34,012 nt of DNA from Mycoplasmatales bacterium (GTDB lineage Bacteria > Bacillota_I > Bacilli_A > Mycoplasmatales > JABAAY01), in the NCBI GenBank assembly GCA_014238525.1, contig JABAAY010000005.1, positions 1-34,012 of the forward strand, given 5' to 3'. Positions 29,990 to 34,012 of the stretch are shown piece by piece. Position 1 is the stretch's first letter. Each line of letters opens with the position of its first letter. Made by a program: the position numbers and the translations under genes. The notes under the pieces were generated by a model, which did no database searches, was not told where the DNA came from, and worked only from the letters and a program-made list of their open reading frames with translations.

Positions 29990-32599
29990 GTGAAAAATAA
30001 ACTTGAAAAAAATTCTTTTTCAACCAAAGTCTTAATTTTTTGAGCCGTCTTGGCAATTATTTTGTTCATTTCTTTTATTAGGGTTCCATATGTTGGAGAA
30101 TTTATAGACGATATCTTCTTTAAGTTTTTGTTTGGATATTCAAAGTTCTTTATTTATGCCATTCTTTTCTATTTTTGCATTACACAACTTTTTTTAATCA
30201 CTACATACGGATGGTTTAAAAAAACGTGACCAGGAATAATGGTAACAATACTTTCTACAAGTTTTATTATATCAGTTGCTGTTTTCTTTACATTATTCCC
30301 GGATGTAGACCGTCCTGCGAATATTCCAAACGATATAAATATTTTTAGCAATGAATGAATTGGTAATTCGGTATTTAGAAATCCCGCAGGAAGTTTTTTT
30401 AATTCTGACTGAATATTAAATCCTGCAGGAGGCTTCATAGGTGTTTTATATTCATCTATTTTTCAATACACTACTTTCGTTCCATCGATTATAATTGCTA
30501 TCCTGTTGTTTACATTTGGCATTAGTTGAATTATTACAGGAAGTTTTTTTGGAATTTATGTTATATTTGCAAAAAACATAAGTAGAAGAAGCAAAGTTGT
30601 AATAGAGACAATTACTAAAAATAAAAAAGTTACCGAGACCACTCCTACAAAAAACTATAATTCCAGAGTTCTTTTTTCACCAATAGCAACAAGCAAGGTT
30701 GTTGATAACGAAAAGACAGGAGTTTTTTATATGGAACATAATGATAATTTTGAATCAAAAGACTTTGCTGAGGAAAAAACGAGTAAAAAACAGAGCAATT
30801 GGAATAAATCAAAAGTCAATATTGTAAACACACAAGAACAAAAAGAAGGCCGAAAAGAAAATGAAGAGCAGAAACCTAAAACTAGTAAAAAAAACTTATT
30901 TCATCCTTTTTCTGAATTATTAAAAAGAAACAAATCGCGGAAAAAAATACAAACCAAACAACATGAAGAAGATAAACAAAAAACAGAATTAGAGATACTA
31001 ACAGGTAAAAAAAATGTCGAAGCATTTGGACAAGGGTATAGAAGCATCGTTAGCAGCACGAAACATAGTGAAGAAAACACTAGTTTTTTTGAGAAAGATA
31101 ATGAAGACACAGAACACGATGCTGTCAACAATATTGAAACAAAACAAGAAAAATCCCTAAATGAAACAAACTTTCTTGAAACTCAGGCGACTGAACAGAA
31201 TTTACAAAATAGAAATCACCGAAAGCAAGGTCATTCCAACATACATGTTCCTGATGCCGATACATCCTTTTTTGAAGAAAATTTAAAAAAGGCTAATACA
31301 CTTCATCCCGAAGAGAATACAATTACAAAATCGCAATTAGATGAAAACACCATTTCTGAAGAACAGGGAAAAGAAATAGAGCAAAAGCACGAAGGAATAG
31401 TTTTTAAGGGAAAACGCGTTCAGTATAATTTACCACATATAAACCTATTGCATGATACTTCAAAAAAAGTTGATAAGAAAAAAGTAGAGGAGTATGCAAA
31501 AGAAATTTCTTCTAAAATAAAACACGTTTTCAGTGTTTTTTCTATCAAGATACAAGTTAATAGTTATATCGTAGGTCCTAAAATTATTAAATACGAAATT
31601 CAGACACAACCAGGAGTAAGAATAAGTAAAGTAACTCAGTTGGAAAATGAAATTAAATTAGAGCTCGCAGTTACTGATTTAAGAATAGAGGCTCCAATCC
31701 CTGGAAAATCAGCAATCGGTATTGAGATACCTAACCCTCAACCAGAGTTAGTAACTTTTAAAGAAATGGTTGAACAAATACCTAAAAAATGCAAGGACAA
31801 TAATACATGCGTAGTAGTTGGGAAAAACATTTATGGAGAATCTATTTTTGCCTTTATTGATTCATTGCCACACTTACTAATTGCAGGAGCAACCGGAAGT
31901 GGCAAATCTGTTTGTATAAATAACTTCATCACCTTCTTAATTTTGAATTCTAAACCTAGTGACTTAAGACTATTATTAATTGATCCAAAACGTGTTGAAT
32001 TATCGTTTTTTAAAAAAGTCCCACATCTTCTTTCCGAAATAATTGTTGATTCGAAAAAAGCAATTTTTGCTCTTAAGAAAATAGAAGAAGAAATGGATAA
32101 CAGATATAAGTTATTACACGATTTAGGTTTTAGAAATGTTAAAGACTACAATAACCATCAGTCTAATTACGAAAAGCAATTACCCACCATTATTGTTTTT
32201 ATTGATGAACTTGCTGATTTAATGAAAATAGCTGGTAAGGAAGTAGAAGGAAGCATACAAAGAATCAGTCAACTTGCAAGAGCGGCAAGTATACATTTAA
32301 TAGTGGCCACGCAAAGACCCTCCGCAGACATATTAACTGGTATTATCAAAGCAAACATACCCGCAAGACTGTCTTTTAGATTGCCTTCTGCCATTGACTC
32401 AAGGACCATTTTAGATCAAAAAGGCGCAGAAAGTCTATTGGGAAGAGGGGACCTTTTATTTATAGACCCACTACAAAACTCTGTATTTCGTCTACAAAGC
32501 CCATTGATTAGTGACAGTGATCTTAGAAGATTAATAAATCACGTTTCTACAAAAACACAACAACGATTTGAAACTAAATTTACAGAATCCGACGTATAA
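29990..32599 (+). CDS. ftsK: DNA translocase FtsK/SpoIIIE family
   Basis: Membrane-anchored ATP-driven DNA pump clearing chromosome ends from the division site. It is 869 aa from a GTG at 29990, the first usual start after an in-frame stop at 29972. Four or five TM segments (about residues 10-185) include the FtsK_4TM-like NPAGGFIGVLY. A hydrophilic, Glu/Lys/Gln-rich linker follows (about 210-470). The alpha/beta motor comes next: Walker A GATGSGKS at 633-640 and Walker B FIDELADL with D739 and E740, then VATQRPSADILTG and DQKGAESLLGRGDLLF. The protein stops soon after (LRRLINHVSTKTQQ), so the C-terminal gamma winged-helix domain that reads KOPS/SRS sequences is missing. Oriented translocation would then need another means. 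Confidence 0.93.
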
Positions 32600-32604
32600 A
32601 GGAG
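32599..32604 (+). promoter_or_regulatory. Shine-Dalgarno that fixes the uvrC start at an ATA codon
   Basis: AAGGAG begins on the last base of the ftsK stop and ends 6 nt before ATA at 32611. The uvrC frame contains no ATG, GTG or TTG between the upstream in-frame stop (32575-32577) and the conserved GCYMF region, so the spacing picks ATA. Confidence 0.5.
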
Positions 32605-32610
32605 AATCGT

Positions 32611-34012
32611 ATAGAGCAGTTAATTTCTAAAAAATTTATTCAAAATATACCTAGTAGTGCAGGATGCTACATGTTTCTTAATAAAGATGAAAAAATTTTA
32701 TACATTGGTAAATCAAAAAATTTACATAAAAGGGTAGCTAGTTATTTCTCAAGATCAAAAAGCTTAAAAATCACTAAACTTATTTCGGAAACAGAACGTA
32801 TAAAATTTATGATTACAAACTCTAACAAGGAATCGCTTTTGTTGGAGCAAAACTTAATTAATAAACACAAACCTAAATTCAATGTTTTGCTACAGGATGA
32901 CAAAAAATATCCTTACATACAAGTCACAAAAGGCGATAATCCCAAGCTAAACTATGTAAGATCTTCCGATAAAACCAAAGGAGAAAATTTTGGCCCTTTT
33001 CCTGATGGATTTTCAGCAAGAGAATTTTTAAAATTATTAAATAAAATATTTCCCTTTCGCAAATGCTACAAAATTCCTAAAAAAACCTGTATTTACTACG
33101 ATATTGGTCAATGTCTTGCACCATGTGTAAACAAAATTGACTCAATTGTTTATGAAAGAATGAAGCAGCAAATAAGAGATATTTTTAATGGTAATATTTC
33201 ACAAATAAAGGGAATTTTATTGAAGAAAATGTCTTTCTACAGTGAAAGAGAAGAATATGAGGCAGCCAATAAAATGAAAAACATTATTCTTAACTTGGAG
33301 GAATTTGTTAAAAAACAAAATGTCATACTGCCCGATTCTGACAACGTAGATGTTATTAGTGCATTTTCGAAGGAGAGTTTCGTTGTTCTCAACATTCTAA
33401 TAATTAGGTTTGGAAAATTAATTAATCAATTTCAATACTTTGACAAAATCAAACTAGATGAAAAAACGGATCTTAAACAAATAATAAATCAATACTATTC
33501 ATTCAATATGTATCCAAAAAAGATATTATCTTTGGAAGACTACGGGTTTTATGATGTCAAAAATTTTGGTGATTGCAAAGTTGTTGTGCCCATCAAGGGA
33601 GAGAAAAAAGAGCTGATTAATCTATCACTTACTAATGCAAGAAATTTTTATAATTTAGAAATTATAAAACACAACAATAAAAAGATAGAAGAAAAAGAAC
33701 TGAAAGAAACATTTGAACAATTAACAGGAATAAAGGGGGCATCGTATTTTGAAATGTTTGATAATTCACATCATTCTGGACAAAATATGGTTTCAGGCAA
33801 GATCGTAATGAAAAATTATAAACTAGAAAAAAATCTTTACCGCAAATATATTCTAAAACACTCATCACCCGGAAATGATGTAGAGGCCATGTACGAGGCG
33901 GTGTATAGAAGCACACTTAGACATTTAAATCAAAAAGAAAGCTTACCCGATATTATATTTGTAGACGGAGGAAAACCACAAGTTAATTCTGCACAACGAG
34001 CATTAATTGATT
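32611..34012 (+). CDS. uvrC: Excinuclease ABC subunit C (5' part, non-standard ATA start; runs off right edge)
   Basis: Makes both incisions around DNA damage in nucleotide excision repair. 467 codons are visible. N-terminal GIY-YIG nuclease: AGCYMFLN ... ILYIGKSKNLHKRVASYF (3' incision). Then LLLEQNLINKHKPKFNVLLQD, YPYIQVT, the Cys-rich CIYYDIGQCLAPC, a UVR motif (about 205-230, YSEREEYEAANKM) that binds UvrB, and the start of the RNase H-like nuclease (5' incision) with FEMFDNSHHSG and DIIFVDGGKPQVN, both Asp residues kept. The C-terminal HhH lies beyond the window. No ATG, GTG or TTG precedes the conserved region. ATA at 32611 (or a nearby ATT) behind a good AAGGAG is the likely start. Spacing from ftsK is 11 nt. 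Confidence 0.93.
   Translation, partial: MEQLISKKFIQNIPSSAGCYMFLNKDEKILYIGKSKNLHKRVASYFSRSKSLKITKLISETERIKFMITNSNKESLLLEQNLINKHKPKFNVLLQDDKKYPYIQVTKGDNPKLNYVRSSDKTKGENFGPFPDGFSAREFLKLLNKIFPFRKCYKIPKKTCIYYDIGQCLAPCVNKIDSIVYERMKQQIRDIFNGNISQIKGILLKKMSFYSEREEYEAANKMKNIILNLEEFVKKQNVILPDSDNVDVISAFSKESFVVLNILIIRFGKLINQFQYFDKIKLDEKTDLKQIINQYYSFNMYPKKILSLEDYGFYDVKNFGDCKVVVPIKGEKKELINLSLTNARNFYNLEIIKHNNKKIEEKELKETFEQLTGIKGASYFEMFDNSHHSGQNMVSGKIVMKNYKLEKNLYRKYILKHSSPGNDVEAMYEAVYRSTLRHLNQKESLPDIIFVDGGKPQVNSAQRALID

Noticed and set aside
1-34012. tRNA, rRNA or CRISPR features
   Set aside because: Gaps are short and already accounted for. I saw no cloverleaf-like GC-rich stretch, rRNA sequence or regularly spaced repeats.

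Overview
This window is a piece of a low-GC genome that reads UGA as tryptophan. UGA codons sit at conserved Trp positions in nearly every gene, for example the Trp of the UppS motif MDGNGRW, the HPNW motif of Dxr and the RRW motif of the transposase. That, the gene content and the short intergenic gaps point to a mollicute (genetic code 4; Mycoplasma/Spiroplasma/Hepatoplasma-like). I cannot name the genus. Under the standard code most genes look broken; under code 4 they are intact.

Left accessory block (1-6.4 kb): the 5' part of a divergent gene for an exported or membrane-anchored protein runs off the left edge. It is followed by a complete type III restriction-modification pair (mod-res). 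A minus-strand IS3-family insertion sequence (orfA plus a DD35E transposase) lies between res and dprA. The recognisable part of dprA begins right at the IS, so its 5' end appears to be lost.

Conserved core (6.4-34 kb, all plus strand): dprA-topA-rpsB-tsf-(membrane ORF)-pyrH-frr-uppS-cdsA-dxr-rseP-polC-nusA-infB-rbfA-truB-ribF-rpsO-pnp-rnj-ftsK-uvrC. Apart from the membrane ORF and uvrC, this follows the order of the Bacillus subtilis smf-topA ... rpsB-tsf-pyrH-frr-uppS-cdsA-dxr-rasP ... polC-nusA-infB-rbfA-truB-ribF-rpsO-pnp ... rnjB ... spoIIIE region. proS, rimP, ylxR, ylxQ and ylxP are gone. Genes overlap or abut (TAATG junctions, 8-29 nt overlaps), which suggests a few long transcripts. 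Together they serve translation (S2, EF-Ts, RRF, IF2, RbfA, TruB, S15), RNA turnover (PNPase, RNase J-like), replication and chromosome handling (PolC, TopA, FtsK), lipid and isoprenoid synthesis (CdsA, Dxr, UppS), UMP and FAD supply (PyrH, RibF) and membrane proteolysis (RseP).

The most interesting points are: an RNase J paralogue at the rnjB position that has lost nearly all metal-binding residues; a PolC whose embedded PHP domain has lost metal ligands; a uvrC with no ATG, GTG or TTG start that seems to begin with AUA behind a good Shine-Dalgarno; -10 boxes placed 5-6 nt before start codons (polC, ftsK, perhaps topA and dxr), suggesting leaderless mRNAs; and the IS-truncated dprA. I saw no tRNA or rRNA genes and no CRISPR array.
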